A DNA stretch of 64,000 bases from Crocinitomicaceae bacterium (GTDB taxonomy: Bacteria > Bacteroidota > Bacteroidia > Flavobacteriales_D > Crocinitomicaceae). The translations under genes were made by a program, and so were the position numbers. The notes beneath the pieces are model-generated. The model saw nothing but the letters and a program-made list of their open reading frames with translations. It was not told the DNA's origin and did no database searches. The stretch lies in NCBI GenBank assembly GCA_022447665.1, contig JAKVAQ010000023.1:1-64000 (forward strand). The letters run 5' to 3'. How positions within the stretch are numbered: position 1 is the first letter of the stretch; each line of letters starts with the position of its first letter. Below are positions 9,869 through 18,737 of this stretch, in pieces.

Positions 9869-10687
9869 ATGACGAAGGAGAAATTAATAGAAGAGATAAA
9901 ACGAAAAAAATCGTTTTTATGCGTAGGTCTTGACCCTGATTTAAGTCGCATTCCAAAACATTTATTGGAATATGACGATCCTATTTATGAGTTTAACAAG
10001 GTTATTATTGATGCCACTAAAGATTATGCGGTGGCTTACAAACCTAACCTTGCTTTTTACGAGTGTTTAGGGACACAAGGTTGGGAGACTTTAAAAAAGA
10101 CGGAAGCATATATTCCAGATAATTGCTTTAAGATAGCAGACGCTAAAAGAGGTGATATTGGAAATACATCAAAGTATTATGCGAAGGCTTTCTTTGAAGA
10201 CATGAACTTCGATTCTGTTACCATCGCTCCATATATGGGCGCCGATAGTGTAAAGCCTTTCTTTGAGTACGAAAATAAATGGGTAATACTATTGGCACTT
10301 ACCTCCAACGCTGGTGCACTGGATTTCCAGTTTAGTACAGATACTAAAGGTGAAAAGCTCTTCGAAAAAGTACTGCGTAAATCCTCTGAATGGGGTGGTG
10401 AAGATCGTTTAATGTATGTTGTTGGTGCTACTCGAAGTGAGGCCATTGCCGATGTACGTTCTAAAGTCCCTAATCATTTTTTCTTAGTTCCAGGTGTTGG
10501 AGCGCAGGGTGGAACAGTCGCTGAAGTTGCTAAATATGGCTGGAATAGAGATTGTGGCTTATTAATTAACTCTTCAAGAGGTATTATATATGCTGACGAC
10601 TCTGAAAATTTTGGTGCAGCTGCAGCAGAAAAAGCCAAAGAACTTCAAGTTCAAATGGCGAAAATCCTTGAAGAAAAAGAGTTATGA
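9869..10687 (+). CDS. pyrF: Orotidine 5'-phosphate decarboxylase
   Basis: 272 residues, the longer type 2 form typical of Bacteroidota. It converts OMP to UMP in pyrimidine synthesis. The catalytic motif [12 protein letters not shown] (about 89-100) gives Asp91, Lys93 and Asp96; [10 protein letters not shown] near the N-terminus and VPGVGAQGG near the C-terminus bind substrate phosphate. The stop overlaps the next start by four bases (ATGA), implying coupling to the RDD membrane protein. Confidence 0.93.
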   Translation: MTKEKLIEEIKRKKSFLCVGLDPDLSRIPKHLLEYDDPIYEFNKVIIDATKDYAVAYKPNLAFYECLGTQGWETLKKTEAYIPDNCFKIADAKRGDIGNTSKYYAKAFFEDMNFDSVTIAPYMGADSVKPFFEYENKWVILLALTSNAGALDFQFSTDTKGEKLFEKVLRKSSEWGGEDRLMYVVGATRSEAIADVRSKVPNHFFLVPGVGAQGGTVAEVAKYGWNRDCGLLINSSRGIIYADDSENFGAAAAEKAKELQVQMAKILEEKEL

Positions 10688-11250
10688 AAGTTTCAGATAT
10701 CAAAGTAGAACGTATCTCTACTCGTGAAACCAAAGATGCCTTAGGAAGGAGAGTTCGAGAAAAATATCCAATTCAAGTAAAGAGAAAAGTTATAACTACT
10801 ACTCCAGGTATGCGTTTTTTGCATTACCTAATTGATTCATTAATTCTTGGGGGAATAATTTATTTATTATCATTTGCAGGAATTAAACTATACACTTCTA
10901 GTTTTAGAACTGGTAATGAAATAGCTATCTCTTATTATTTTAATGCGGGTACAATGCTTCTTGCATTCCTTTATTATGCCGTAATGGAAGTAACGGCTGG
11001 TAGAACGTTTGGAAAAATGGTAACAGGTTCCTACGTAATTAATGAGTACGCCGAAAAAATTTCTTGGAGTGATGGACTTGTCAGAACATTAATTAGATAC
11101 GTACCTTTTGAAGCCTTTTCTTGCCTTGGAGATCGTGGATGGCATGACAAATGGTCAAAAACTTATGTAGTACCGAAAAAGGAATATGACTTCTTAAGAA
11201 ACGAGCTAAAGGTTTCTGAAGGAGATGAAGATGAAATTTTGGATCGATAA
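10684..11250 (+). CDS. RDD family integral membrane protein
   Basis: 188 residues. Basic cytoplasmic N-terminus, then hydrophobic segments at about 45-67 and 80-100, followed by [12 protein letters not shown], typical of the RDD family loop, and a further membrane-associated segment near [11 protein letters not shown]. The Arg-Asp pattern is seen in [11 protein letters not shown] proteins are small transporters or membrane factors, some linked to Na+ or Ca2+ tolerance; no specific role can be read here. It ends the purM-prfA-pyrF run and lies three bases from a converging gene. Confidence 0.8.
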   Translation: MKVSDIKVERISTRETKDALGRRVREKYPIQVKRKVITTTPGMRFLHYLIDSLILGGIIYLLSFAGIKLYTSSFRTGNEIAISYYFNAGTMLLAFLYYAVMEVTAGRTFGKMVTGSYVINEYAEKISWSDGLVRTLIRYVPFEAFSCLGDRGWHDKWSKTYVVPKKEYDFLRNELKVSEGDEDEILDR

Positions 11251-11253
11251 TTA

Positions 11254-12411
11254 TTATAGTCCTAGCCTAAACCCTACACTCCCTGTACTATATCCAAATC
11301 TCTGTGAAAACACAAAGCCAGGTGGCGATGAATTATTATCGAACTCCTCACCTAGCAAGCAATGTGCGTTAAAATCAAAGTACAAGGCGCCCCAATTTGA
11401 GAATTGAAATGTAGGTATCAAGGAAAGTGTAGGCCCTAGACCATCGAAAATATCTATACTGGTTTGATCCTCAATCGAATCTTCTATGAATTTCTGCTTC
11501 CTTCCAAGAATAACTCCCAAGTTCGATTCTAAACTGAAGTACTTACCGAGCTTTTTTCCTTCAAAATTGAAGCTTCTAAGCACCATTACACCGGCATACC
11601 AATTATCCACACTAGTTCTAACCCAATTATAACCATTTACAAACCATCGCTCTTGTTGATATGTTCCTTTTATCCCCCAATTCCCATTAAACATATATGC
11701 ATAACTCAGATTGGTATAGCTGCTATTAGTAGATAATAATAATGCAGTCCAGGAACGAAGCCCAAAATAAATTAAATGGTTTTTATTAATAGCGCTCTTA
11801 TCTCCAGGTGATTTATTTAAATCAAATTTTAGTCCTACACCAGAAGGCGCAAACCAATAGACACTGAAATCATCTTGAAGATAAGTTCTATCAAAAGGTG
11901 CAAACTCCAGAAATTCGCGTTCAATTCTAAAATAAGATTTAATTCCAATTCTAGTAAAAACACTCAAACGATCATTTATTTTGAAACTTGGTGCAAGTTC
12001 CAAAGAAGGGCCTATACCAATATGATTGAAACCGCGATTAATCGAGCCTTCCAAATAATCATAAAACAAAACTTGCCTTCCAGCAGATATTCCTGCGTTT
12101 AACTCTAGTCCTAACCAGTTTACTTTTTCTATTGTCCAATACCATTTTCTTGATAGAGTAACATCGTTATGATTAGCACGAACCGCAGATTTGTCGGACC
12201 AATTGTGTAGCCAAGAAGCATCAATTCTAATTCCTTTTCTATCGTTTTGATTAAAGGACATCCCACCCCATAAGGACCATGAATGCAATGGGTCAATATG
12301 AGAAACTATATTGTTGGCTCCAAAATACAAGGAGCTCGAAGAGAACCTTTCTTCCTGGCTCAACCCAGAAAAAGAAATAAATAAAAATAGAATCAGAGCA
12401 AGCTTTCTCAC
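11254..12411 (-). CDS. Predicted outer-membrane beta-barrel protein, unknown function
   Basis: 385 residues with a signal peptide (KLALILFLFISFSGLSQ). The mature part alternates aromatic and hydrophobic residues in repeated strands (SLYFGANNIV, NWLGLELNAGISAG, LYFDFNAHCLLGEE) and ends SVGFRLGL, as expected of a barrel. No TonB box, plug or known family motif is visible. It converges on the RDD gene with no room for a terminator, so the transcripts must overlap. The gene behind it on the same strand (methyltransferase) is 23 bases away, so the pair may be co-transcribed. Confidence 0.65.
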   Translation of the reverse strand: MRKLALILFLFISFSGLSQEERFSSSSLYFGANNIVSHIDPLHSWSLWGGMSFNQNDRKGIRIDASWLHNWSDKSAVRANHNDVTLSRKWYWTIEKVNWLGLELNAGISAGRQVLFYDYLEGSINRGFNHIGIGPSLELAPSFKINDRLSVFTRIGIKSYFRIEREFLEFAPFDRTYLQDDFSVYWFAPSGVGLKFDLNKSPGDKSAINKNHLIYFGLRSWTALLLSTNSSYTNLSYAYMFNGNWGIKGTYQQERWFVNGYNWVRTSVDNWYAGVMVLRSFNFEGKKLGKYFSLESNLGVILGRKQKFIEDSIEDQTSIDIFDGLGPTLSLIPTFQFSNWGALYFDFNAHCLLGEEFDNNSSPPGFVFSQRFGYSTGSVGFRLGL

Positions 12412-12434
12412 TCAATTAAGATACGAAAATGAAA

Positions 12435-13334
12435 CTACTTAGAAGATTTTCTAAGCACGTAAACCACTGAACTAGCTCGTTCAACATTCATAGAACCTTT
12501 CAAGAAAGAAATGAATCCTGTGAACATTCCTTTGATCAAACCTAATGAACCGCCTTTATACTTCTCGCTAAGAATAGAGATGTAGAAAGGATCAAATGGT
12601 AATTGTTTCATCTTGACCACTTCAAAACCCGTACGTTTCGCCAATTCTTTCATGGATTTTGGCGTAAAATGCCAAAGATGAATAGGTACATCATATGCTG
12701 CCCATTTATCCTTATACTTTCGCGCATCATAGGAATCACTATTAGGAACGGCTATAACCAAATGACCATCTTCCTTCAACAAACTTGAAAACTTCGCCAT
12801 GTAATCCTTCTTTCCATAAAGATGCTCTAAAACATGCCACAAAGAAATAAAGTCAAACTCCTTCTCCCCGGCTTCAATTACAGCATCAACAGAAGGATGA
12901 AGATTCAAATCAAACTTTTCGCTCGCGTACTTTCGGGTATCATCATCTACCTCAACCCCAACAACATCAAAACCTGCAGATTTCATTTGATTTGGAAAAT
13001 AACCTGTACCAGCACCTACATCTAATAATCGCTTTCCAGCACTCAATCGAGATATAAGTCTTTCCTTTTTCTTAAGCATGCGCTTACGTGCCATGTGATA
13101 AAGCTTGTAGGTCAAACCTTTTTGGGTATCCGAATGTGAGATGTAATCATCACTCTTGTAGTACGGACCAATCTCATCCTCCGAAGGAACTTTATCCGTA
13201 AACACAAAACCACAATCATTGCAACTCGTGAGTTCAAACAATTCCCCACTATGGGAATGATCTTTAATATCAAACTCTTTCTTAATATGAGCCGAACCAC
13301 AGAGTGGACAATTGGTATAAACGATTTTAGCCAT
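12435..13334 (-). CDS. Class I SAM-dependent methyltransferase with N-terminal zinc ribbon
   Basis: About 299 residues from the ATG at 13334; an in-frame start at 13388 would run over the promoter region, so the shorter form is preferred. Residues 8-40 hold two Cys pairs (CPLCGS and CNDCGF), a probable zinc ribbon, then a methyltransferase-11/23 fold with SAM motif LLDVGAGTGYF and post-motif SLWHVLEHLYGK. The N-terminal Zn region plus LWHFTPKSM resembles methyltransferases of sugar or polysaccharide synthesis; the substrate is unknown. It is divergent from panD. Confidence 0.8.
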   Translation of the reverse strand: MAKIVYTNCPLCGSAHIKKEFDIKDHSHSGELFELTSCNDCGFVFTDKVPSEDEIGPYYKSDDYISHSDTQKGLTYKLYHMARKRMLKKKERLISRLSAGKRLLDVGAGTGYFPNQMKSAGFDVVGVEVDDDTRKYASEKFDLNLHPSVDAVIEAGEKEFDFISLWHVLEHLYGKKDYMAKFSSLLKEDGHLVIAVPNSDSYDARKYKDKWAAYDVPIHLWHFTPKSMKELAKRTGFEVVKMKQLPFDPFYISILSEKYKGGSLGLIKGMFTGFISFLKGSMNVERASSVVYVLRKSSK

Positions 13335-13349
13335 TGATCTAGTCTGTCG

Positions 13350-13357
13350 CAAATATA
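13350..13357 (-). promoter_or_regulatory. -7 promoter box for the methyltransferase gene
   Basis: TATATTTG on the minus strand matches TAnnTTTG and would start transcription near 13343, just before the ATG at 13334. No clear -33 TTG was found. It supports the shorter start of the methyltransferase. Confidence 0.4.
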
Positions 13358-13377
13358 AGGTATTCCCCATATCTATT

Positions 13378-13407
13378 TTGTGAATCATGAGAGACTTAGT
13401 ACATTTG
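13378..13407 (+). promoter_or_regulatory. Promoter for panD
   Basis: TTG at 13378-13380, a 19-base spacer and TACATTTG at 13400-13407 match the Bacteroidota consensus. Transcription would start near 13413, upstream of the panD ATG at 13428 and downstream of the longer alternative start. Confidence 0.6.
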
Positions 13408-13427
13408 CACGAATTTATTTGAATAAG

Positions 13428-13778
13428 ATGCAGATAGAAGTAGTAAAATCAAAAATCCACCGCATAAAAGTTACCCAAGCGGACCTTAATTATATCGGGA
13501 GTATTACGCTTGATCCTGAGTTAATGGCTGCGGCAAATCTGATTGAAGGAGAGAAGGTTCAAATATTGAATATTGATAACGGAGAGCGTTTTGAAACCTA
13601 TACAATTCTTGGAGAACCTAATTCCGGAATTGTTTGTTTAAATGGTCCTGCAGCAAGACGTGTTGCCGTAGGAGATATCATTATTGTTATTTCTTATGCT
13701 CAAATGGACTTTGAAGAAGCGAAGAACTTCAAGCCATGGTTGGTTTTCCCGAACGAGGAAACAAATAAACTAGACTAG
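13428..13778 (+). CDS. panD: Aspartate 1-decarboxylase
   Basis: 116 residues from the ATG at 13428. The proenzyme self-cleaves at Gly24-Ser25 in YIGSITLDP, the same position as in E. coli, producing the pyruvoyl group that makes beta-alanine from aspartate for pantothenate and CoA. The [12 protein letters not shown] and [12 protein letters not shown] motifs are conserved. An in-frame upstream extension to 13380 would cover the promoter and is rejected. The following flippase-like gene starts 44 bases later. Confidence 0.93.
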   Translation: MQIEVVKSKIHRIKVTQADLNYIGSITLDPELMAAANLIEGEKVQILNIDNGERFETYTILGEPNSGIVCLNGPAARRVAVGDIIIVISYAQMDFEEAKNFKPWLVFPNEETNKLD

Positions 13779-13822
13779 TTACAATAGGTTGATGGGAAAA
13801 ACGTTATTCAACCGAATTCCTC

Positions 13823-14884
13823 ATGAAAAGTAAAATTATATCTGCCTTAAAAATTATTCTTCCTTTAGGGTTCGGTGTTTTCTTGATTTGGCTTTTTTAC
13901 GATGCACTTTGCGAACAAGAAAAGAAAGACCTCTTTTCAGCAATTGGCAAAGCGAATTATTCTTGGGTATTATTGGCTCTAGTTTTTAGTTTTTTGAGTC
14001 ATGCCTCAAGAGCACTTCGTTGGAAGTACCTTCTAGACCCAATGGGCTACAAAATCAAATTTTGGAATGCTTATCACGCATTAATGATTGGGTATATCGT
14101 GAACATTGTTTTCCCAAGAGCTGGTGAGGCGTCAAGAGCAGGAGTATTATCGAAAACAGAAAAAGTTCCTTTTCAAAAAGGATTCGGAACCATCTTAGCA
14201 GAGCGTGCCGTAGATGTTTTCATGTTAGGTGTGGTTATTCTTATTGCTCTTGGAATGCAGTACAATAAGCTCGATGATTTTCAAACAAAACTGAGCGACT
14301 TTAATTCAGGGGAAGCAGGATGCGGAAACAGCCTAATTTTTTCTATTCTTGGTAAAGTTGTTACTTATGGAATTCTTCTTGGTTTTGCAGCAATTGTGAT
14401 TCTTTTCATTGCTAAAAAATCGTTCCGACGAAAAATAATTGACTTTGTTAAAGGCATGATAGAAGGAGTATTTGCCATTTTCAAAACAAAACATAAGCTA
14501 AAATTCATTGGTCATACGCTGTTTATTTGGGTGATGTATATTCTGATGTTTTCCGTATGTTTTTATGCCTTAGATTCAACAGCTGTGCTCGGTCTTGATG
14601 CTATGCTAGCTGGTTTTATTGCGGGAACATTTTCCATCATTCTTGTTCAAGGTGGAATTGGGGTTTATCCTGCTGCAGTAGGATTAATTGTTACCACCTA
14701 TTTGGCTCCAAACGATCCTGGTATCTTACCTGATGCTTTGGCGCTTGGATGGATAATATGGACTTCTCAGACTATATTAATGATTATTCTAGGACTAATT
14801 TCTTTAGCGCTGAACGGTAAAAACGTTAAATTTAAACATGACGAATCTTCAACTCCTTCAGCAGAAAATTCTTCCGCTCAATAG
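13823..14884 (+). CDS. Flippase-like / UPF0104 (lysylphosphatidylglycerol synthase TM-like) membrane protein
   Basis: 353 residues with about eight hydrophobic segments, for example FGVFLIWLFY, WVLLALVFSFLSHA, GILLGFAAIVILFIA and WVMYILMFSVCFYAL. The conserved NIVFPRAGEASRAGVL loop and the LAERAVDVFML segment are signatures of the LPG_synthase_TM/UPF0104 family. No aminoacyl-transferase domain is attached, so it is probably a lipid or glycolipid translocase-type protein, not an aminoacylating enzyme. Its end overlaps the next gene by 47 bases. The panD-flippase-nucleotidyltransferase order suggests one operon. Confidence 0.8.
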   Translation: MKSKIISALKIILPLGFGVFLIWLFYDALCEQEKKDLFSAIGKANYSWVLLALVFSFLSHASRALRWKYLLDPMGYKIKFWNAYHALMIGYIVNIVFPRAGEASRAGVLSKTEKVPFQKGFGTILAERAVDVFMLGVVILIALGMQYNKLDDFQTKLSDFNSGEAGCGNSLIFSILGKVVTYGILLGFAAIVILFIAKKSFRRKIIDFVKGMIEGVFAIFKTKHKLKFIGHTLFIWVMYILMFSVCFYALDSTAVLGLDAMLAGFIAGTFSIILVQGGIGVYPAAVGLIVTTYLAPNDPGILPDALALGWIIWTSQTILMIILGLISLALNGKNVKFKHDESSTPSAENSSAQ

Positions 14885-15353
14885 TCTTGAAAAAGTAATA
14901 GCAGGATTGCGAAAGCAGGATGCTAAAGTTGTTTTTACAAACGGATGTTTCGATATCCTTCATCGTGGACACTTAGAATATTTAGCAGCAGCTTCTGATG
15001 AAGGCGATATCCTTGTGGTCGGCCTTAATTCGGATGATTCTGTTAAACGTCAAAACAAAGGACCTGAACGCCCAATCAATAATGAAAATAGTAGAGCCTT
15101 TATTTTAGCAGGTTTGGCTGTTGTGGATTTTGTAGTTGTATTTGATGAGGATACTCCGTACAACTTGATTGAATCACTTGTACCTGATGTTCTAGTTAAA
15201 GGAGGAGATTATTCTGTGGAAGTTAGAGATGAGAATTCAAAACAATACATTGTAGGAAGCGATATAGTTTTAGCGAATCATGGAATTGTAAAAACGATTG
15301 ATTTAGTAGATGGATTTTCTACAACCAACATAATTAATAAGATTAAAGAATGA
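14838..15353 (+). CDS. rfaE2: RfaE2-type D-glycero-beta-D-manno-heptose 1-phosphate adenylyltransferase
   Basis: 171 residues, a stand-alone cytidylyltransferase-like domain equal to the C-terminal half of HldE. The nucleotidyltransferase motif is VFTNGCFDILHRGH (about 32-45), with H42 and H45 forming HxGH; AGLAVVDFVVVFDEDTP and a later GFSTTNIINKI are typical of the family. It would activate heptose-1-phosphate for LPS core synthesis. The start lies 47 bases inside the upstream gene, but homologues have the same N-terminal helix. It overlaps the next gene by four bases (ATGA). Related cytidylyltransferases remain possible. Confidence 0.82.
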   Translation: MTNLQLLQQKILPLNSLEKVIAGLRKQDAKVVFTNGCFDILHRGHLEYLAAASDEGDILVVGLNSDDSVKRQNKGPERPINNENSRAFILAGLAVVDFVVVFDEDTPYNLIESLVPDVLVKGGDYSVEVRDENSKQYIVGSDIVLANHGIVKTIDLVDGFSTTNIINKIKE

Positions 15354-15676
15354 CAATTAAAGAAGCACAGGCATTAGTAGACGATTGGATTAAAACTTAT
15401 GGTGTTCGTTATTTTAATGAGCTTACCAATATGGCTCAGCTTACTGAAGAGGTAGGTGAAGTGGCACGAATTATTGCACGTCGATACGGAGAGCAATCAG
15501 AAAAAGAATCCGATAAGAATAAAGACCTTGGGGATGAGATGGCCGATGTTTTATGGGTATTGATTTGTCTTGCTAATCAAACCGGTATTGACTTAGAAGA
15601 AGCTCTTAAAAAGAACCTTGATAAAAAGACTAAAAGAGATAATACTAGACACAAGGAAAACGAGAAGTTGAAATAA
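15350..15676 (+). CDS. MazG-like nucleotide pyrophosphohydrolase
   Basis: 108 residues, one MazG domain. EEVGE and DEMADVLW are the EExxE...ExxD metal-binding motifs of the dUTPase/MazG all-alpha NTP-pyrophosphatase superfamily; LTEEVGEVARIIARRY is the first helix pair. It probably hydrolyses non-canonical or excess NTPs to monophosphates. Translation is coupled to the preceding gene by an ATGA overlap, but no functional link to heptose metabolism is evident. The C-terminus is Lys-rich. Confidence 0.85.
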   Translation: MTIKEAQALVDDWIKTYGVRYFNELTNMAQLTEEVGEVARIIARRYGEQSEKESDKNKDLGDEMADVLWVLICLANQTGIDLEEALKKNLDKKTKRDNTRHKENEKLK

Positions 15677-15742
15677 TTTCAACCTCGATTAAACCATTTT
15701 CAAAATCTCAAGTCAAAGATGAAAACCAACTAATACTTTGAT

Positions 15743-16171
15743 ATGAAAACGATGAAATTAGCCTTCCTTTCTTTTTTATTGGCCTTAGCTCCAATGATTT
15801 TTGCAACGCCTAATGCAGGTCAGAATCTGGAAAAAATTGCTCAAGGAGATTGGGAACTCCTTGGAAGACGAACTGTAAACATGGGTGCCGACCATGACGA
15901 GATTATGGTAACAGCGAAAGATGGCGCTTTTACTAAAGTGAAATTGAAAATTAAAAAAGCACCGATCTTCTTAAAGAACATCAACATTGTTTTTGGAAAT
16001 GGAGAAAATAAAAATGTTGCCTTCAACAAAAACTTTCCAGCAGGATCTGAAACGAGAGTGATTGATTTGCCAGGTAATAAGCGCATTATTAAAAAGGTAA
16101 AATTAAATTATACTACAAAGAATAAATCAAAAAGCGGTAGAGCTGTTGTTGCTCTATGGGGGAGAAAATAA
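15743..16171 (+). CDS. DUF2541-like exported protein
   Basis: 142 residues. A signal peptide ends near MIFA-TPNA. The mature part follows the DUF2541 pattern: WELLGRRTVN, an ITVTAKDG-like strand, KIKKAPIFLKN, VFGNGENK, then PAGSETRVIDLPGNKR and AVVALWGRK. The family is small, periplasmic and beta-rich, with no assigned biochemical role. It is transcribed from the gap after the MazG gene or by read-through and ends at a strong terminator. Confidence 0.7.
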   Translation: MKTMKLAFLSFLLALAPMIFATPNAGQNLEKIAQGDWELLGRRTVNMGADHDEIMVTAKDGAFTKVKLKIKKAPIFLKNINIVFGNGENKNVAFNKNFPAGSETRVIDLPGNKRIIKKVKLNYTTKNKSKSGRAVVALWGRK

Positions 16172-16202
16172 TCTTAATGTGCAGGAGATTAAACGTGTTT
16201 GA

Positions 16203-16230
16203 GGCGCCACGAAAGTGAGCGCCTTTTTTT
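16203..16230 (+). terminator. Rho-independent terminator after the DUF2541 gene
   Basis: GGCGC-CAC pairs with GTG-GCGCC around a GAAA tetraloop, with one bulged A, followed by seven T residues. Confidence 0.85.
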
Positions 16231-16243
16231 GTATGTTTAATTC

Positions 16244-17113
16244 ATGAAATACTTTTTATTCTTTATTCCATTCTTAATTCTAGCCTGCGGCAATGAGGTA
16301 GCAGAAACCATCGAATCAGAAAATCACAAACAAGCATCTGCTGACACGAGTAATGTTACGCTTGTAGAAGAGATTATACCAAGCCTTGAGGTTGAAACAA
16401 TAAATAATGACCTCACAGCCATGTATTTATCTGGCGATATCGAAAGCGTTTCAATTCATACTTTTCAAGTTGATGACGAAGGCGAAGAAATAGGTATGGG
16501 AGGAAGCTATGAATATTATTCTTTTAATGTAAACGGCATGATAACTCAATTAGAAATCGCAGGGTGTTGTGGGACAGATTCAGAGATGTGGGAATATATC
16601 TACAATGATGGCGATTACCTAACACATAGAAAAAGGTATTTAGATTCTGATTATGATGATGAATATGAAGAATTCATGGAGAAAGAAAAATATTTCTACA
16701 ATTCTGATAGCATTTTGGTCAAAATAAAATTTGCTGGAGAGGATAAAGAGCTCACGAAAGAAACATCTTTCGAATACGATGACGAAGGAAGGATTGAAAT
16801 TGAACTTACAGAGTACACAAGTGATGATTCATATGAAGAACGTTCTTACTTCTACGGGCCTGATTATACCACTGAAAATGTTTCTGGAAGCGATGAAAGT
16901 ATGAACTATTCCAGCACAGAATATTATAGTGAAAATGGAATGATTATTAGAGAAGAAAAGACGTTATCAGTTGGGAACATGATTACGAAGTATGAATACA
17001 AATTAGATGATCGAGGCAATTGGATAGAGCGTACCTCACGCTATAAATATGAAAGCGAAGAGAATTGGAACCCTTCAACAACGGTGACAAGAAGCATTAA
17101 ATACCGAAATTAG
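16244..17113 (+). CDS. Lipoprotein with tyrosine-rich repeats, unknown function
   Basis: 289 residues. The N-terminus ends in a lipobox LILAC (Cys15). The mature protein is strongly acidic and Tyr-rich, with repeated strands ending in segments like YEYKLDDRGNWIER, FEYDDEGRIEIEL and YFYNSDSILV. These resemble the beta-hairpin repeats of DUF4595/YD-type secreted proteins of Bacteroidota. No catalytic motif is seen. It follows a terminator closely, so a promoter must lie in the short gap (TATGTTTA near 16231 is one mismatch from the -7 consensus). Its end overlaps the converging gene by four bases. Confidence 0.65.
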   Translation: MKYFLFFIPFLILACGNEVAETIESENHKQASADTSNVTLVEEIIPSLEVETINNDLTAMYLSGDIESVSIHTFQVDDEGEEIGMGGSYEYYSFNVNGMITQLEIAGCCGTDSEMWEYIYNDGDYLTHRKRYLDSDYDDEYEEFMEKEKYFYNSDSILVKIKFAGEDKELTKETSFEYDDEGRIEIELTEYTSDDSYEERSYFYGPDYTTENVSGSDESMNYSSTEYYSENGMIIREEKTLSVGNMITKYEYKLDDRGNWIERTSRYKYESEENWNPSTTVTRSIKYRN

Positions 17114-17460
17114 CCATCTATTTCAAGCTCCAAATTTGGGTCCCAATAACACTCTTTAAAGTTCTGAATCTTATCTTCTTTAACGGTAATCCCTTCTGCT
17201 TCTAAAGCTTCTTGCATGGCCGAAGGAGGACTGAAATGTGCTTTACCAGACAGCATACCTAATCTATTGACTACCCGATGTGCCGGGATGTTTTCTCCAT
17301 TGGTAATGGATCCATTCAGTGCCCAACCTACTACACGTGACGATTTAGCTGCACCAAGATATTTTGCAATGGCACCATAGCTGGTGACTCTTCCTTCGGG
17401 AATTAGGGCTACCACATCATAAACATCACGGAAAAAATCTTGATTAGGATCTTTTGTCAC
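17110..17460 (-). CDS. Alkyltransferase-like (ATL/MGMT family) DNA-binding protein
   Basis: 116 residues, only the C-terminal domain of O6-alkylguanine DNA alkyltransferase. EGRVTSYGAIAKYLG is the DNA-binding helix-turn-helix and SSRVVGWAL holds the nucleotide-flipping Arg. The active-site PCHR of true alkyltransferases is PAHRV here (about 59-63), with Ala60 in place of the acceptor Cys. It therefore cannot transfer the alkyl group and should act as an ATL protein, marking alkylated bases for nucleotide excision repair. This is inferred from known ATL proteins. Confidence 0.88.
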   Translation of the reverse strand: MTKDPNQDFFRDVYDVVALIPEGRVTSYGAIAKYLGAAKSSRVVGWALNGSITNGENIPAHRVVNRLGMLSGKAHFSPPSAMQEALEAEGITVKEDKIQNFKECYWDPNLELEIDG

Positions 17461-17468
17461 TTCTTGAA

Positions 17469-17921
17469 TTAAAGTGAGCCTTCGCTGAGAAGGTAGAACA
17501 TGTTATTATTTAAAGAAGCAAACAGATAAACCTCTTTAACAGGACCAAAGAACCACTTTCTTTTAACTAATAGTTTGTAGTTTTTAAACTCCGCATTTAA
17601 ATAACGCTGCTCGTTCTTGATAAACAGTAGTGTGTCAATGTCTAATTTGAAACTGTCTACTGTAATTGATTTTTTGCGTAAACCTTTAAATAAGCGCTTG
17701 TTGCGTAATTGTTTCTTCGTGAAAATTCTATCAAAGTCAAGTCTTAGCTCATCAACTATGCTCGCAGCATTAGAATTGTTTGCATAAATTTCTGCACGAA
17801 TTTGCTCCTCTTCTAACTGCTCGTTGAAGAAAAGATTCTTGATCTCGACAACTGTTTCGTCGACACTTCCAACCTTAATTGGTGATAATTCACCTTCGCT
17901 ATAGAAACTTGTAACTTTCAC
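17469..17921 (-). CDS. Hypothetical protein
   Basis: 150 residues, not recognised. No signal peptide or membrane segment is present. The sequence is charged, with Lys-rich blocks (KKQLRNKRLFKGLRKK) and a strand-rich C-terminal half (KLLVKRKWFFGPVKEVYLFA). The unknown gene lies eight bases upstream of the ATL gene on the same strand, so the two may be co-transcribed. About 130 bases separate it from trmB, in which I see no clear gene or promoter. Confidence 0.6.
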   Translation of the reverse strand: MKVTSFYSEGELSPIKVGSVDETVVEIKNLFFNEQLEEEQIRAEIYANNSNAASIVDELRLDFDRIFTKKQLRNKRLFKGLRKKSITVDSFKLDIDTLLFIKNEQRYLNAEFKNYKLLVKRKWFFGPVKEVYLFASLNNNMFYLLSEGSL

Positions 17922-18053
17922 TTAGTACTTATAAAACGGGGCTTAAAACCCTATAGTTGCCTAAAAAAAACAATAAATTTTCTAGGTGGCGCTTTTTAAA
18001 TTTAAGAATATCTTTTCAACCTTCAAAATTAAATTCTCAAACGATTTAACTAA

Positions 18054-18737
18054 CTAGTTGATTTTGAACTTGCAATATTTTATGGAGTACCCTTTTGATG
18101 AAAAAAGCTCTTCATAGTAAGTTTTGATATTTAGAATCTCTTGTGTCTCCGAATCTAGAGAATCGAACAACTCTCCATAAAGGTCCCAAGTTTTAGTTAT
18201 GCAAGTGTAACTATGCTCTTCTATTTCCTCCAAGGTACTTTCAAAGAGCAAGTCGCTATCGGTTTTTAAATGGACTATACCACCTGGTTTAAGGAACTTT
18301 AAATACTCTTCTATAAATCGTCTTGAGCTCAGTCTTTTTCTGGCTTTTTTAGGTTGAGGGTCTGAGAAGGTTAACCAAATCTCATCCACTTCATCTTTAC
18401 CAAAGAAATTAGCGATGTATTCAATTCTAGAGCGAATAAAACCAACATTTTTCATTCCTGTTTCGCGGACTTCACTTGCACCGTACCAAATACGTGCTCC
18501 TTTAATATCTACACCAATAAAGTTCTTATCAGGGTACTTTTTACCTAACTGTACGGCATATTCACCCTTCCCACACCCAAGTTCGATAACAATTGGATCG
18601 TCATTTTTAAAAAAGTCTTTATTCCAATTACCCTTAAGCGGAAAATCTCCACCCATGGCTTGGTCATAAGTAGGCTCAATGACATGAGGCATTGATGAAA
18701 CATCTGCGAAACGTTGTAATTTTTTCTTCGCTCCCAT
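18054..18737 (-). CDS. trmB: tRNA (guanine-N7-)-methyltransferase
   Basis: 227 residues. It methylates G46 of tRNA. SAM-binding motif IELGCGKGEYAVQLG, acidic motif FIGVDIKGARIW, and the TrmB signature WLTFSDPQPKKARKRLSSRRF are all present. The start overlaps the stop of the HEAT gene in TAATG, so translation of the two is probably coupled. The start ATG and overlap are well supported. Confidence 0.92.
   Translation of the reverse strand: MGAKKKLQRFADVSSMPHVIEPTYDQAMGGDFPLKGNWNKDFFKNDDPIVIELGCGKGEYAVQLGKKYPDKNFIGVDIKGARIWYGASEVRETGMKNVGFIRSRIEYIANFFGKDEVDEIWLTFSDPQPKKARKRLSSRRFIEEYLKFLKPGGIVHLKTDSDLLFESTLEEIEEHSYTCITKTWDLYGELFDSLDSETQEILNIKTYYEELFSSKGYSIKYCKFKIN

Noticed and set aside
13335-13427. 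Longer starts for the methyltransferase and panD
   Set aside because: Both would run over predicted promoter boxes and add non-conserved residues.
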